Source: Arthrobacter sp. zg-Y820 (lineage in GTDB: Bacteria > Actinomycetota > Actinomycetes > Actinomycetales > Micrococcaceae). Taken from it: a stretch of DNA of 64,000 nt. Shown piece by piece: positions 28,461 to 37,108 of the stretch. A model generated the notes under the pieces. It did not search any database. It worked only from the letters and a program-made list of their open reading frames with translations, and was not told the origin of the DNA. The stretch covers positions 1,488,001 through 1,552,000 of the forward strand of contig NZ_CP126247.1 in NCBI RefSeq assembly GCF_030142155.1, in the 5' to 3' direction. The position numbers and the translations under genes are program-made. How positions within the stretch are numbered: position 1 is the first letter of the stretch; each line of letters starts with the position of its first letter.

Positions 28461-30434
28461 TTGGGACTTCTGGAAACCATCCGTGATCCACGGGACCTGA
28501 GCCGACTCTCCACGGAGCAGCTGGAACGCTTGTCCGGAGAAATCCGGTCGTTCCTCATCAGCAATGTCGCCCAAACCGGCGGCCATCTCGGGCCAAACCT
28601 GGGCGTCGTGGAGCTGACCGTGGGAATCCATCGGGTCTTCGATTCGCCCCGGGACAGCATCGTCTTTGACACCGGCCACCAGTCCTACGTCCACAAGATC
28701 CTCACCGGCCGGCAGGACTTCTCCACTCTGCGCCAGCAGGGCGGCATGTCCGGCTATCCCTCACGCGCCGAATCGGTGCACGACATCGTGGAATCCTCCC
28801 ATGCCTCGTCCTCCCTGTCCTGGGCCGACGGCATCTCCCGCGCCCGCCAGCTCACCGGCGAAGGCGACCGCTACACAGTGGTCATGGTCGGCGACGGCGC
28901 CCTCACCGGGGGCATGGCCTGGGAAGCCCTCAACAACATTGCGGCAGACCAGCGCCGCCGCGTCGTCATCGTCGTCAACGACAACGGCCGCTCCTATGCG
29001 CCGACCATCGGCGGCCTCGCCGACTACCTCGCATCCCTGCGCCCCACCCTGGACGCCGTGCGCACCCACCGCGTCTACGAAAAAACGCTCGGCTGGTCGA
29101 AGCAGCGCCTCCAGCAGGGCGGACCCGTAGGTCGGTTCACGTACCACAGCCTGCACGCCGCCAAGCGCGGCATCAAGGACTGGTGGGCCCCGCAGGGCCT
29201 CTTCGAGGACCTCGGAATGAAGTACATCGGACCCATCGACGGCCATGACATGGCGGCCGTGGAACGCGCGCTGACCAAGGCCAAGAACTACAGCGGCCCC
29301 GTGCTCGTGCATGCCATGACCGAAAAGGGCCGCGGCTACGCTCCCGCCCGGGCCCATGAGGCGGACCAGTTCCACGCCGTCGGCATCATCGATCCGGAGA
29401 CCGGCAAACCGGTGGAGCCGGGCGGCAAACAGTCCTGGACGTCCGTCTTCGCCACGGAGATCGCTGACATCGCCGACGAGCGCGAGGACATCGTCGGCAT
29501 CACCGGCGCCATGCTCATTCCGGTGGGACTGCACCGGTTCGCGGAAAAGCATCCGGAGCGGGTGTTCGACGTCGGCATCGCCGAACAGCATGCCCTCACC
29601 TCCGCGGCCGGAATGGCATTCGGCGGGCTGCACCCCGTCGTCGCGCTCTATGCCACCTTCCTGAACCGCGCCTTCGACCAGCTGCTGATGGACGTGGCAC
29701 TGCACAAGGCCGGCGTGACGATCGTGCTGGACCGCGCCGGCGTGACCGGGCCCGACGGCGCCAGCCACCACGGCATGTGGGACATGTCGATGCTGCAGAT
29801 CGTTCCGGGACTGCACCTGTCCGCACCGCGCGACGCCACCCGGCTCAAGGAAGAACTGCGCGAGGCCGTGGCCATCAGCGACGCGCCCAGCGTGGTCCGG
29901 TTCTCCAAGGGAACCGTCGGTCCCGACGTCGAGGCGCTGGAACGCACTTCCGACGGCGTGGACGTCCTGGCCAGGCGGCCCACGGATGAGAAGTCCAACG
30001 ACGTCCTGATTGTCAGCGTCGGAGCCATGGCCGAAATGGCACTGCAGGTCGCCAACCGCCTGGGCGCCCAGGGCATCAGCTCCACCGTGGTGGATCCTCG
30101 CTGGGTCCTGCCCGTGCCGCGGTCGATCATCAGCATGGCCGCTGAACACCGGATCGTGATTGTCATCGAAGATGGTGTGCGTGCCGGTGGAGTGGGCTCC
30201 CGGATCCGTCAGGAGATGCGTGCGGCCGGAGTGGATACCGCGCTCAACGAAGTCGGCCTGCCCGTCGAGTTCCTGGACCACGGCACCCGCGCCGAAGTCC
30301 TCGACCGCGTGGGTCTGACGGCACGCCAGGTCGCCAACGACGTCGTCGCCCAGGTCCTGGGCACCAAGGTTCCGTTCGCCCGGCCGCTGCCCGGCCAGGA
30401 CATGCCCACCGGCCAGATCCCGAAAATCCAGTAA
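28461..30434 (+). CDS. dxs: 1-deoxy-D-xylulose-5-phosphate synthase
   Basis: 657-residue thiamine-diphosphate enzyme joining pyruvate and glyceraldehyde-3-phosphate, the first step of the MEP isoprenoid pathway. TTG 28461 was chosen: GGGAGG lies 6-7 nt upstream and [17 protein letters not shown] is the usual beginning. TPP-binding motif [16 protein letters not shown] (about 145-160), catalytic His in [14 protein letters not shown] (about 45) and the catalytic Glu in [16 protein letters not shown] (about 375). The transketolase C-terminal domain is complete. Confidence 0.96.
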   Translation: MGLLETIRDPRDLSRLSTEQLERLSGEIRSFLISNVAQTGGHLGPNLGVVELTVGIHRVFDSPRDSIVFDTGHQSYVHKILTGRQDFSTLRQQGGMSGYPSRAESVHDIVESSHASSSLSWADGISRARQLTGEGDRYTVVMVGDGALTGGMAWEALNNIAADQRRRVVIVVNDNGRSYAPTIGGLADYLASLRPTLDAVRTHRVYEKTLGWSKQRLQQGGPVGRFTYHSLHAAKRGIKDWWAPQGLFEDLGMKYIGPIDGHDMAAVERALTKAKNYSGPVLVHAMTEKGRGYAPARAHEADQFHAVGIIDPETGKPVEPGGKQSWTSVFATEIADIADEREDIVGITGAMLIPVGLHRFAEKHPERVFDVGIAEQHALTSAAGMAFGGLHPVVALYATFLNRAFDQLLMDVALHKAGVTIVLDRAGVTGPDGASHHGMWDMSMLQIVPGLHLSAPRDATRLKEELREAVAISDAPSVVRFSKGTVGPDVEALERTSDGVDVLARRPTDEKSNDVLIVSVGAMAEMALQVANRLGAQGISSTVVDPRWVLPVPRSIISMAAEHRIVIVIEDGVRAGGVGSRIRQEMRAAGVDTALNEVGLPVEFLDHGTRAEVLDRVGLTARQVANDVVAQVLGTKVPFARPLPGQDMPTGQIPKIQ

Positions 30435-30489
30435 GCACCGCGCCGGCACAGGTTCCGCCGGCGGTGCGAAGCAGCAGGGAGGCAGCACC

Positions 30490-31338
30490 ATGGCAGAGGA
30501 CCAACCAGAGGTGGCGGTCACCGGCGCCACCGGTGCGCTGGGCGGGACCGTGGCCAGGCTCCTGGCCGAAGCCGGCATCCCGCAGCGGCTCCTGGCCCGT
30601 CACACGGCCAAGCTTCCGCACCTGCCTGGAACGCCGGTGTACGCTGCCTCCTACTCCGACCGGGAACACGCGGCGCGTGCCCTGAACGGTGTCCGGACCC
30701 TGTTCATGGTCTCTGCCCATGAGAGCCTCTACCGGCGCCGGGATCACCGCACGTTCGTGGACGCCGCCGTCGAAGCCGGGGTGCGGCACATTGTCTACAC
30801 CTCCTTTATGGGAGCTGCGCCGGACGCGGTTTTCACGCTGGCCCGGGATCACTGGGACACCGAGGAGTACATCAAGTCCAAGGACCTGGATTACACCTTC
30901 CTCCGGGATTGCCTTTATCAGGACGTCCTGCCCTCCTTCGTGGGGCGCGACGGCGTGCTCCGCGGCCCGGCCGGCACCGGCAGGCTGGCGGCGGTGGCCC
31001 GGGCGGACGTGGCCAGGGCTGCGGCTCGGATTTTGACGGAGCCGGACGGGCATCTGGGCAAGGTGTATACCCTGACCGGGCCGCAGGCGCTGACCTTCGA
31101 AGAGATCAGCGCGATTCTGACCCGGGTGACCGGGTCCCAAGTGACGTACTACGACGAAACCGTCAACGAGGCCCTGGAATCGCGGAGCTTGAGCGGGGTC
31201 GCGCAGTGGCAGATCGAGGCCTGGGTCAGCACATACACCGCCGTCGCCGCCGGCCGGATGGCTGAGGTCAGCCCCGACGTCGAGCGGCTGACCGGAGCCC
31301 CGCCGCAGGGGTTGGAAGACTACCTGATGCAGCGCTGA
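30490..31338 (+). CDS. NmrA-like NAD(P)-binding oxidoreductase (atypical SDR)
   Basis: 282 residues. The N-terminal Rossmann motif VTGATGALGGTVARLLAEAG binds NAD(P); the pattern VRHIVYTSFMGAAPD and the C-terminal VYTLTGPQALTFEEISAILT are typical of the NmrA/QorB-like atypical SDR group (quinone reductase or redox-sensor proteins). The canonical SDR catalytic Y-x3-K is not clear. GGGAGG lies upstream of ATG 30490. It follows dxs by 55 bp and may be read with it. Confidence 0.87.
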   Translation: MAEDQPEVAVTGATGALGGTVARLLAEAGIPQRLLARHTAKLPHLPGTPVYAASYSDREHAARALNGVRTLFMVSAHESLYRRRDHRTFVDAAVEAGVRHIVYTSFMGAAPDAVFTLARDHWDTEEYIKSKDLDYTFLRDCLYQDVLPSFVGRDGVLRGPAGTGRLAAVARADVARAAARILTEPDGHLGKVYTLTGPQALTFEEISAILTRVTGSQVTYYDETVNEALESRSLSGVAQWQIEAWVSTYTAVAAGRMAEVSPDVERLTGAPPQGLEDYLMQR

Positions 31339-31419
31339 GCCCCAAGTCAGAGCCCTCGTTTGGAAACAAATGCAGTCTTCTTCGCCCCGATGCGGGCCAA
31401 GCCTGCCTAGGCTGTAAGT

Positions 31420-31743
31420 ATGTCTGAGTCCAACCTTGACCACGTCGGCTTGTTCCTTGCTGAATGCACCCTGCGCGGCCTCGACGACACCGAGGCTGTG
31501 CCGGCTGCTGACCTGTACGGCATGTACATGATCTGGTGCGAGAACGCCGGCAGGGATCCTGCCTCCGTTCAGCATTTTTATGGCGCTGTCCGCGGTGCCG
31601 GGGTGCCGGAGGCGCGGCGGCACTCGGAACGCGTGTATGAGGGGGTCCAGCCCACAGGGCCCATCCCGATCCAGTACATTTTGGAGACGGACAAGGCGCC
31701 CGGGCCCACCAGCAATCCGTTTCCCTTCCGCAGCGCCCCGTAA
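31420..31743 (+). CDS. Small protein resembling phage/plasmid primase C-terminal DNA-binding domain
   Basis: 107 residues. The central segment DLYGMYMIWCENAGRDPASVQHFYGAVRGAGV has the pattern (Y-x2-W-C-x2-N/G ... F ... L/V-x3-G) of the D5/P4-type primase-helicase C-terminal winged helix. The C-terminal part is Pro-rich. No other primase domain is present, so it is a stand-alone domain or a remnant with a new role. TAGGCT at 31408-31413 lies exactly 6 nt before ATG 31420 with no Shine-Dalgarno, suggesting a leaderless mRNA. Codon use is normal for the genome. Confidence 0.7.
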   Translation: MSESNLDHVGLFLAECTLRGLDDTEAVPAADLYGMYMIWCENAGRDPASVQHFYGAVRGAGVPEARRHSERVYEGVQPTGPIPIQYILETDKAPGPTSNPFPFRSAP

Positions 31744-31805
31744 TCTTCCGAGAGGGCGAGTGGGGCCGGCCACATCGGAAGCGCCGATTCGGTAGCGTAG
31801 GCACC

Positions 31806-32783
31806 ATGACTTCATACAACAGACTCGGCACATCAGGCCTGACCGTTTCCGCAGTGGGGCTGGGCTGCAACAACCTCGGACGCCCCGGCACACGCACTGA
31901 AGAGCAGGCCGGAACCGACGCCGTCGTCAATGCCGCGATCGATGCCGGCATCACCCTCTTCGACGTGGCAGACACCTACGGCGCCGTTCCAGGGCTGAGC
32001 GAACAACGGCTGGGCAAGGCCCTGGGTGCCCGGCGCGACGACGTCGTGCTGGCCACCAAATTCGGCATGGACATGAAGGGCGTCAACGGGCGCGACTTTG
32101 ATGCGCGCGGCTCGCGGCGCTATATCGTTCGCGCCGCCGAGGCGTCGCTGCGCCGGCTGGGCACCGACTGGATCGACCTGTACCAGTTCCACACCCCGGA
32201 CCCGCTGACCCCGATAGAGGAGACACTGGCGGCGCTGGACGATCTGGTCACCAGCGGCAAGGTGCGGTACATCGGGCACTCCAACCGGGCGGGCTGGCAA
32301 ATCGCCGAGGCCGAATTCACTGCCCGGCTCGGCGGCTACACGCCGTTCATTTCGGCCCAGAACCACTACAACCTGCTGGACCGCCGCGCCGAACTGGAAG
32401 TGGTTCCTGCCGCGGAGGCCTACGGTCTGGGTCTGCTGCCGTACTTCCCGCTGGCCAACGGCCTGCTGACCGGAAAGTACAGTTCCGGTTCCGCCCCGGA
32501 AGGCAGCCGCCTGACCCACTCCCGGCAGAACCTGCTGGAAAAGGCCGATTTCGATCAGCTGGCCGAATTCGGTGCCTTCGCCAAGGACCGCGGACTGACC
32601 GAAGTGCAGGTGGCCTTCTCCTGGCTTGCCGCCCAGCCTGCCGTCTCCTCCGTCATTGCCGGCGCCACCACCGTGGAGCAGGTGCAGCAGAACGCCGAGG
32701 CTGCGTCGTGGGAGCCGTCGGAGAAGGATCTCGAGGAACTGGACCGGATCTTCCCGCGGGTTCCGAAGGTTGCTTTGTTCTAG
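31806..32783 (+). CDS. Aldo/keto reductase
   Basis: 325-residue NADPH-dependent (beta/alpha)8 reductase. The catalytic tetrad is visible: Asp and Tyr in FDVADTYGAVPGLSE (about 50-57), Lys in VVLATKFGMD (about 82) and His in LYQFHTPDPLTP (about 125). The NADP-binding C-terminal SVIAGATTVEQVQQN is present. It belongs to the YghZ/AKR11-15-like group; substrate unknown. TAGCGT (31793-31798) lies 7 nt before ATG 31806, another leaderless-type start. Confidence 0.93.
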   Translation: MTSYNRLGTSGLTVSAVGLGCNNLGRPGTRTEEQAGTDAVVNAAIDAGITLFDVADTYGAVPGLSEQRLGKALGARRDDVVLATKFGMDMKGVNGRDFDARGSRRYIVRAAEASLRRLGTDWIDLYQFHTPDPLTPIEETLAALDDLVTSGKVRYIGHSNRAGWQIAEAEFTARLGGYTPFISAQNHYNLLDRRAELEVVPAAEAYGLGLLPYFPLANGLLTGKYSSGSAPEGSRLTHSRQNLLEKADFDQLAEFGAFAKDRGLTEVQVAFSWLAAQPAVSSVIAGATTVEQVQQNAEAASWEPSEKDLEELDRIFPRVPKVALF

Positions 32784-32808
32784 GTTTCGCTTACCCGTCT
32801 CCTGGGCG

Positions 32809-32889
32809 GGGCGGAGGGGCCGGAACGGCGGCAACGAAAATCCTTGCTCGCAGAGCTCGCAGGATTATTAAAGCCGCCTAACCCGGACC
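32809..32889 (-). repeat. Intergenic repeat family 2, copy 1 (reverse)
   Basis: Reverse-complement relative of 37551-37649. It shares the ends (GCCGGAACGGCGGCAACG and TTAAAGCCGCCTAACCCGG) and a core with two GCTCGC words around AGA between AATCC and GGATT. It lies 26 bp after the aldo/keto reductase stop. The stretch 32784-33138 contains this repeat and family 1 copy A but no gene. Confidence 0.75.
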
Positions 32890-32984
32890 CTCCGGCCCGT
32901 TCGTGACCCGGGCTGGGTGCCGCGCTAGGTTCCGGCACCCTCCGGCAACCCTGGCGACACCGTTCACGTCGGGAATTCCGCACC

Positions 32985-33066
32985 CGTTCCCAGTCTGCGG
33001 GGCGCATGTTGCCTGATGGCGTCACACCTGCCCCACCAGGCAACAAAGAGTGGGAACCAGCGCGCG
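32985..33066 (+). repeat. Intergenic repeat family 1, copy A (GGTTCCC/GGGAACC element)
   Basis: 82-bp element beginning CGTTCCCAGTC and ending AACAAAGAGTGGGAACC plus AGCGCGCG. The outer GTTCCCA/TGGGAAC ends are inverted repeats. Matching copies lie at 36933-37018 (same orientation) and 43931-44012 (inverted). Confidence 0.8.
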
Positions 33067-33138
33067 GAACCGGCGGGGGCCTCTGATGCAGAGTGCTTTT
33101 TGAGTAGGCTGGGGCCAGCGGATGGACAGGAGCCCGAA

Positions 33139-33825
33139 ATGGCCGAGACGACGATGAAGAGTGCCACGCTGGCTGAGGTGATGGCCGAGCTGGCCGCGTT
33201 GGAAGATCCCAAGGCACGCGCCGTCAATGAGAAGCACGGCGACGATCACGGCGTGAATCTGGGCAGGCTGCGCGCGGTCGCGAAGCGGTTGAAGACGCAG
33301 CAGGAGCTTGCCCGCGAGCTCTGGGCAACGGGTGACACTGCGGCACGGCTGCTGTCGTTGCTCATATGCCGTCCGAAGGCTTTTGAGCGGGACGTCTTGG
33401 ACTCCATGTTGCGCGAGGCGCGCATCCCCAAGGTGCATGCCTGGCTGGTGAACTACGTGGTGAAAAAGAGCCCGCATGCGGAAGACCTGCGCCTGGCCTG
33501 GTTCGCGGATCCGGACCCGGTGGTTGCCAGCGCCGGGTGGGCGCTCACCAGCGAACGCGTGGCGAAGAATCCCGAGGACCTGGACCTGCGTCGCTTGCTC
33601 GACATCATTGAGGAAGAGATGCGGGACGCTCCGGATCGCCTGCAATGGGCAATGAACACCTGCCTGGCCCAGATTGGAATCGAGCATCCGGAGTTTCGAA
33701 CCCGGGCCATCAGCATTGGTGAGCGGCTGGAAGTGCTCAAGGACTACCCGACGCCGCCGGGCTGCACCTCGCCGTTCGCCCCCATCTGGATCACCGAGAT
33801 CGTGCGCCGAAAGCAGGCCAGCTGA
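33139..33825 (+). CDS. DNA alkylation repair protein (AlkD-like HEAT-repeat glycosylase)
   Basis: 228-residue all-helical protein. HEAT-like repeats run through the chain, with the family block AWLVNYVVKKSPHAEDLRLAW, the DPDPVVASAGWALTS helix start and PDRLQWAMNTCLAQIG. AlkD proteins excise N3/N7-alkylated bases without base flipping, using a conserved Trp/Asp/Arg surface; the residues W and D are present but alignment would be needed to place them. ATG 33139 was chosen with AGGAG 8 nt upstream; the frame back to 33016 lies in repeat DNA. Confidence 0.85.
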   Translation: MAETTMKSATLAEVMAELAALEDPKARAVNEKHGDDHGVNLGRLRAVAKRLKTQQELARELWATGDTAARLLSLLICRPKAFERDVLDSMLREARIPKVHAWLVNYVVKKSPHAEDLRLAWFADPDPVVASAGWALTSERVAKNPEDLDLRRLLDIIEEEMRDAPDRLQWAMNTCLAQIGIEHPEFRTRAISIGERLEVLKDYPTPPGCTSPFAPIWITEIVRRKQAS

Positions 33826-33859
33826 CTGACTGCCCGCAGCCGAACCACACCGGCCCGCC

Positions 33860-33901
33860 AAATAAACTTCACATGATGTTTATTTGTGTTAGCCTGATCT
33901 C
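33860..33901 (+). promoter_or_regulatory. Palindrome-overlapped leaderless promoter of the NAD cassette (NrtR operator candidate)
   Basis: AAATAAAC (33860-33867) and GTTTATTT (33878-33885) are perfect inverted arms with a 10-nt spacer. TTCACA (33868-33873, five of six to TTGACA) lies inside the palindrome and TAGCCT (33890-33895) forms a TAnnnT -10 box 16 nt further on. The -10 is 6 nt before the ATG at 33902, so transcription would begin at the start codon. AT-rich in a GC-rich setting. The Nudix-type regulator at the end of the operon is the likely binder. Confidence 0.7.
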
Positions 33902-34717
33902 ATGCTTACGACATTCGCTCAGGTCCCTCAGGGATTCACCGTCCGCTCGTCCGCCGTCGCCATGACCTTCCCCGCGGGGGAGGCGCACATCAAGGCGGAT
34001 GCCGCAGCCGCGGAAACGCCCCTGTACCTCTACCTCACCGGCGCCGACGCCAACGAGTACATGAGCGCAGCGATGTGGATTGATTACGCCCACCAGGGCG
34101 GCCACAAGGTCTCCGCCCTCATTCCGTATCTGCCCGGTGCCCGCCAGGACCGCGGCAACCCGTTCGGCGCACAGGTCTACGCCAACCTGATCAACGCCTT
34201 GAAGGCTGACGAAGTTGTCTGCTTCGACCCGCACTCACCGGTCATGCCGGCCCTGGTTCACAATCTGCGCATCGTCAGCCCCGAAGCCGTCATCGGCCGG
34301 GCGGTCAAGAAGGCCCTGTCCGGATACGCAGGCGTGATGTGCCCGGATGAGGGAGCCAAGTCCCGCACCGCCATCACCGCCGAGGCGCTGGGCCTGCCCC
34401 TCTTCCATGCCGCCAAGCACCGCGACTTCGCCACCGGCAAACTCTCCGGGTTCACCTGCGACGAGCTGCCTTCCGAGGGACGCTTTCTGGTCGTGGATGA
34501 CATCTGCGACGGCGGCGGCACCTTCATGGGCCTGGCCGCAGCCACCGGCCTCGGCCCGGACCGCCTGGACCTGTGGGTCAGCCACGGAGTCTTCTCGGGC
34601 AACGCCGCCCAGCTCACGCAGGCCTACGGCACCGTTTACACCACCGACTCCCACCCCGGCGCAGCCAATCCTGCCGTCGGCGCCACCATCACGCCCCTGA
34701 TTTCCCACCTCATCTAA
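33902..34717 (+). CDS. PRPP-synthetase-like phosphoribosyl/ADP-ribosyl pyrophosphokinase (NAD cassette)
   Basis: 271 residues, shorter than the roughly 315 of housekeeping PRPP synthetase. The PRPP-binding loop is FLVVDDICDGGGTFMGL (about 197), the catalytic flexible loop is HAAKHRDFATGK (about 174), and the ribose/ATP region YLPGARQDRG (about 78) matches the family R-Q-D-R motif. Paired with a nicotinamide phosphoribosyltransferase 10 nt downstream, it either supplies PRPP for nicotinamide salvage or, like phage Adps, pyrophosphorylates ADP-ribose. Sequence alone does not separate these. No Shine-Dalgarno; the promoter places the transcription start at the ATG. Confidence 0.88.
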   Translation: MLTTFAQVPQGFTVRSSAVAMTFPAGEAHIKADAAAAETPLYLYLTGADANEYMSAAMWIDYAHQGGHKVSALIPYLPGARQDRGNPFGAQVYANLINALKADEVVCFDPHSPVMPALVHNLRIVSPEAVIGRAVKKALSGYAGVMCPDEGAKSRTAITAEALGLPLFHAAKHRDFATGKLSGFTCDELPSEGRFLVVDDICDGGGTFMGLAAATGLGPDRLDLWVSHGVFSGNAAQLTQAYGTVYTTDSHPGAANPAVGATITPLISHLI

Positions 34718-34727
34718 GGACCCCGCC

Positions 34728-36266
34728 ATGACCACCGCCATCGCTTCCGCGACCACCACCGCCAGTGTCACCGCCGCCCTCTTTCAGACGGATGCGTACA
34801 AGCTGGGCCACATCCACATGTACCCCGAAGGCACCACCAAAGTCCTGAGCAACTTCACCAGCCGGGGATCCCGTCTCGACGGCGTGGACCACGTGGTGCA
34901 CTTCGGCCTCCAGGCGTTCCTTCAAAAGTTCTGCATCGAAGCCTTCACCCCGTTCTTCGCCGCCGACGAAGACGAAGCCTGCGCCGAATACCAGGCCGGC
35001 CTCAACGACATCCTGGGCCCGAACACCATCGGCACCGACCACATCCGGTCGCTGCACCGCCGCGGCTACCTGCCCCTGATCTTCCGCTCCGTGCCCGAAG
35101 GCACCCGGGTGCCCCTGCTGGTTCCGTCCGTGACCGTCGAGTCGACGGAGCCGGAGTTCTTTTGGCTCGTGAACTACATCGAGACCGCCCTGAGCGCCTC
35201 CATCTGGCAGCCCTCCACCGCGGCAACCATCGCCGACAAGTACCGCGGCATCCTGGATGCCGCCGCTGAAACGACCGGTACCGACCGCGGATTCGTGGAC
35301 TGGCAGCTGCACGACTTCTCCTTCCGCGGGATGTCCGGCGTCGACGCCGCCGCCACCTCCGGTGCAGGCCACCTGCTCTCCTTCAAGGGCTCGGATTCCC
35401 TGGGCGCCATGGACTTCGTCCGCCGCTACTACAACTCCGCCTTCGGCACGGAGAACGGCCAGGTCCTCGGCTCCATCCCCGCCACCGAGCACGCCGTGAT
35501 GTGTGCCGGCGGGCGCGACGGCGAAGAGGGCACGTTCCGCCACGTCCTCAAGGTCAACCCGACCGGCAACGTTTCGCTGGTCTCGGACGGCTACGATCTG
35601 TGGAATGTGCTGCAGAAGATCCTGCCGGCGCTGAAAGCCGAGATCATGGGCCGGGACGGCAATGTCATCATCCGCCCGGATTCCGGGGATCCCGCCGACA
35701 TTGTGTGCGGCACCTCGTCCCGGCCCGGCGCCGTCGATCCCTCCCAGGCACCCTCCATGACGGAGGATCCCGCGTTCTTCGGCGTGGTGGCCCTGCTGGA
35801 CGCCGAGTTCGGCTCCACGCTCAACGATGCCGGCTACAAGATCCTGAACAAGGTCCGCGTCATGTACGGGGACTCCATCACCACCGAGCGCGCAGCGGAC
35901 ATCACCTCCCGCCTGGAGAAGATGGGCTACGCCTCCGAGAACATCGTCCTGGGTGCCGGCTCCTACACCTACCAGTACGTCACCCGCGACACCTTCTCGT
36001 CCGCCATCAAGGTCACCTACATCGAGGTCGACGGCGAAGCCCGCAACGTCTTCAAGGACCCGATCACCGCCAAGGGGTCCAAGCGTTCAGCCACCGGACG
36101 GCTGGCAGTGACGCGGAACGAGGCCGGCGAGCTGATGCTCATCGAAAAGGCCACTCCCGAGCAGGAGGAAGCCTCACTGCTGCGGCCGGTGTGGGCCGAC
36201 GGTGCCTTCATCCGCCGGCAGTCCTTCGCCGACGTCCGCCGCGTGCTCGGTAACATCGCCTCATGA
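34728..36266 (+). CDS. nadV: Nicotinamide phosphoribosyltransferase (NadV/NAMPT or Namat-like)
   Basis: 512-residue NAMPT-family enzyme making NMN from nicotinamide and PRPP. Visible: FQTDAYKLGHIHMYPEGTT (substrate Asp/Tyr pair, about 19-22), DWQLHDFSFRGMSGVDAAA (about 200), SIPATEHAVM with the catalytic His phosphorylated in human NAMPT (about 252), and VIIRPDSGDPADIV with the Arg/Asp ribose contacts (about 318). Full length. In phage NARP1 the homologous enzyme (Namat) uses ADP-ribose-pyrophosphate to remake NAD directly. Between the PRPP-synthetase-like gene and the Nudix gene, whose start overlaps its stop by 4 nt. Confidence 0.95.
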   Translation: MTTAIASATTTASVTAALFQTDAYKLGHIHMYPEGTTKVLSNFTSRGSRLDGVDHVVHFGLQAFLQKFCIEAFTPFFAADEDEACAEYQAGLNDILGPNTIGTDHIRSLHRRGYLPLIFRSVPEGTRVPLLVPSVTVESTEPEFFWLVNYIETALSASIWQPSTAATIADKYRGILDAAAETTGTDRGFVDWQLHDFSFRGMSGVDAAATSGAGHLLSFKGSDSLGAMDFVRRYYNSAFGTENGQVLGSIPATEHAVMCAGGRDGEEGTFRHVLKVNPTGNVSLVSDGYDLWNVLQKILPALKAEIMGRDGNVIIRPDSGDPADIVCGTSSRPGAVDPSQAPSMTEDPAFFGVVALLDAEFGSTLNDAGYKILNKVRVMYGDSITTERAADITSRLEKMGYASENIVLGAGSYTYQYVTRDTFSSAIKVTYIEVDGEARNVFKDPITAKGSKRSATGRLAVTRNEAGELMLIEKATPEQEEASLLRPVWADGAFIRRQSFADVRRVLGNIAS

Positions 36267-36907
36267 CCCTTCCGCAGCAACCGCTCGTTTCCATCGACAC
36301 CGTTCCCTTCGTGTTCCGGAACGGTGTCCTGGAGGTGGTCCTTGCCAAACGCATCTTTGAACCGTTCCTGGGCAAGGCGGCTTTGCCCGGTGTGCTGCTC
36401 TCCCCGAACGAACGACTGGCCGAGGCCGCCGTCCGCGCGCTGGAAACCAAGGCCGGCATCGGCCAGGAATCGATCCGGAGCATCACCGGCGCAGGAGTCT
36501 TCGACAACCCCGACCGCGACCCCCGCGGGCCCACCCTCTCCATCGTGCACGCCGTCATCCTGGATCCGGAAGCACCGGCAACCGGCGGGGGAGCGGTCCC
36601 GGTGCGTGCAGCCGAGGTCAAGGATCTGCCGTTCGACCACGTCGCCATCATCGCCCGGACCGCCGGGGCAGTCCTGGATGCCCTGTGGATCGACAGGGCT
36701 TTGACCAGGGCACTGCTGGGGGACCGCTTCACCACTGCGTCGGCAGCGCGTCTGGTCCGCGAGCTCGCAGCTGCGGCCAAGCGGCCCGAACCGGTGACCA
36801 ACAACCTTGGCCGGGACCTGGCCAAGAGCTCCTGGTTCATCAAGACGACGCCGGCTGCTGCCCCGTCCGGCCGCGGCCGGCCGGCAGCCGAGTGGGGCTG
36901 GTCGTAA
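36263..36907 (+). CDS. NrtR-like Nudix-domain transcriptional regulator of NAD metabolism
   Basis: 214 residues: an N-terminal Nudix domain (about 8-140) and a C-terminal winged helix (about 145-205, FTTASAARLVRELAAAAKRPEPVTNNLGRDL), the NrtR layout. The Nudix box reads ALPGVLLSPNERLAEAAVRA followed by LETKAGI: the catalytic REUxEExGU acids are largely replaced (RALETKAGI), so it is probably a sensor of ADP-ribose or NAD-related ligand, not a hydrolase. ATG overlaps the nadV stop by 4 nt. It probably represses the operon through the palindrome at 33860. Ends in an Arg/Pro/Gly-rich tail. Confidence 0.88.
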   Translation: MTLPQQPLVSIDTVPFVFRNGVLEVVLAKRIFEPFLGKAALPGVLLSPNERLAEAAVRALETKAGIGQESIRSITGAGVFDNPDRDPRGPTLSIVHAVILDPEAPATGGGAVPVRAAEVKDLPFDHVAIIARTAGAVLDALWIDRALTRALLGDRFTTASAARLVRELAAAAKRPEPVTNNLGRDLAKSSWFIKTTPAAAPSGRGRPAAEWGWS

Positions 36908-36932
36908 AGGTCCTCACCGGGACTGCAACACC

Positions 36933-37018
36933 GGTTCCCAGTCTCTGTGACGTATGACCCCTCCTGAGGCCCCACCAGCCCCACCGGGTAACAAAGAGTG
37001 GGAACCTGTGCGCGCGCG
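36933..37018 (+). repeat. Intergenic repeat family 1, copy B
   Basis: 86-bp copy beginning GGTTCCCAGTCT and ending AACAAAGAGTGGGAACC, then TGTGCGCGCGCG; same orientation as copy A. It follows the NAD cassette by 25 bp. Confidence 0.8.
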
Positions 37019-37073
37019 GTCGCGCGTTGGCGACGTGTCCGAGCGGACAGATCGCATCTGGTGGCTTAACGCG

Positions 37074-37106
37074 AAAGCGCCGGACGGACCGGGTTAGGCG
37101 GCTTTC
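37074..37106 (+). repeat. Intergenic repeat family 2, partial copy
   Basis: Contains CCGGACGGACCGGGTTAGG and GCGGCTTTC, the left part of the element at 37551. It ends 2 nt before the stop of the DUF4287 gene. Confidence 0.7.
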
Positions 37107-37108
37107 GG

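Noticed and set aside
30440..30476. Terminator after dxs
   Set aside because: GCACCGC and GGTGC arms pair only with bulges and no T-run follows.
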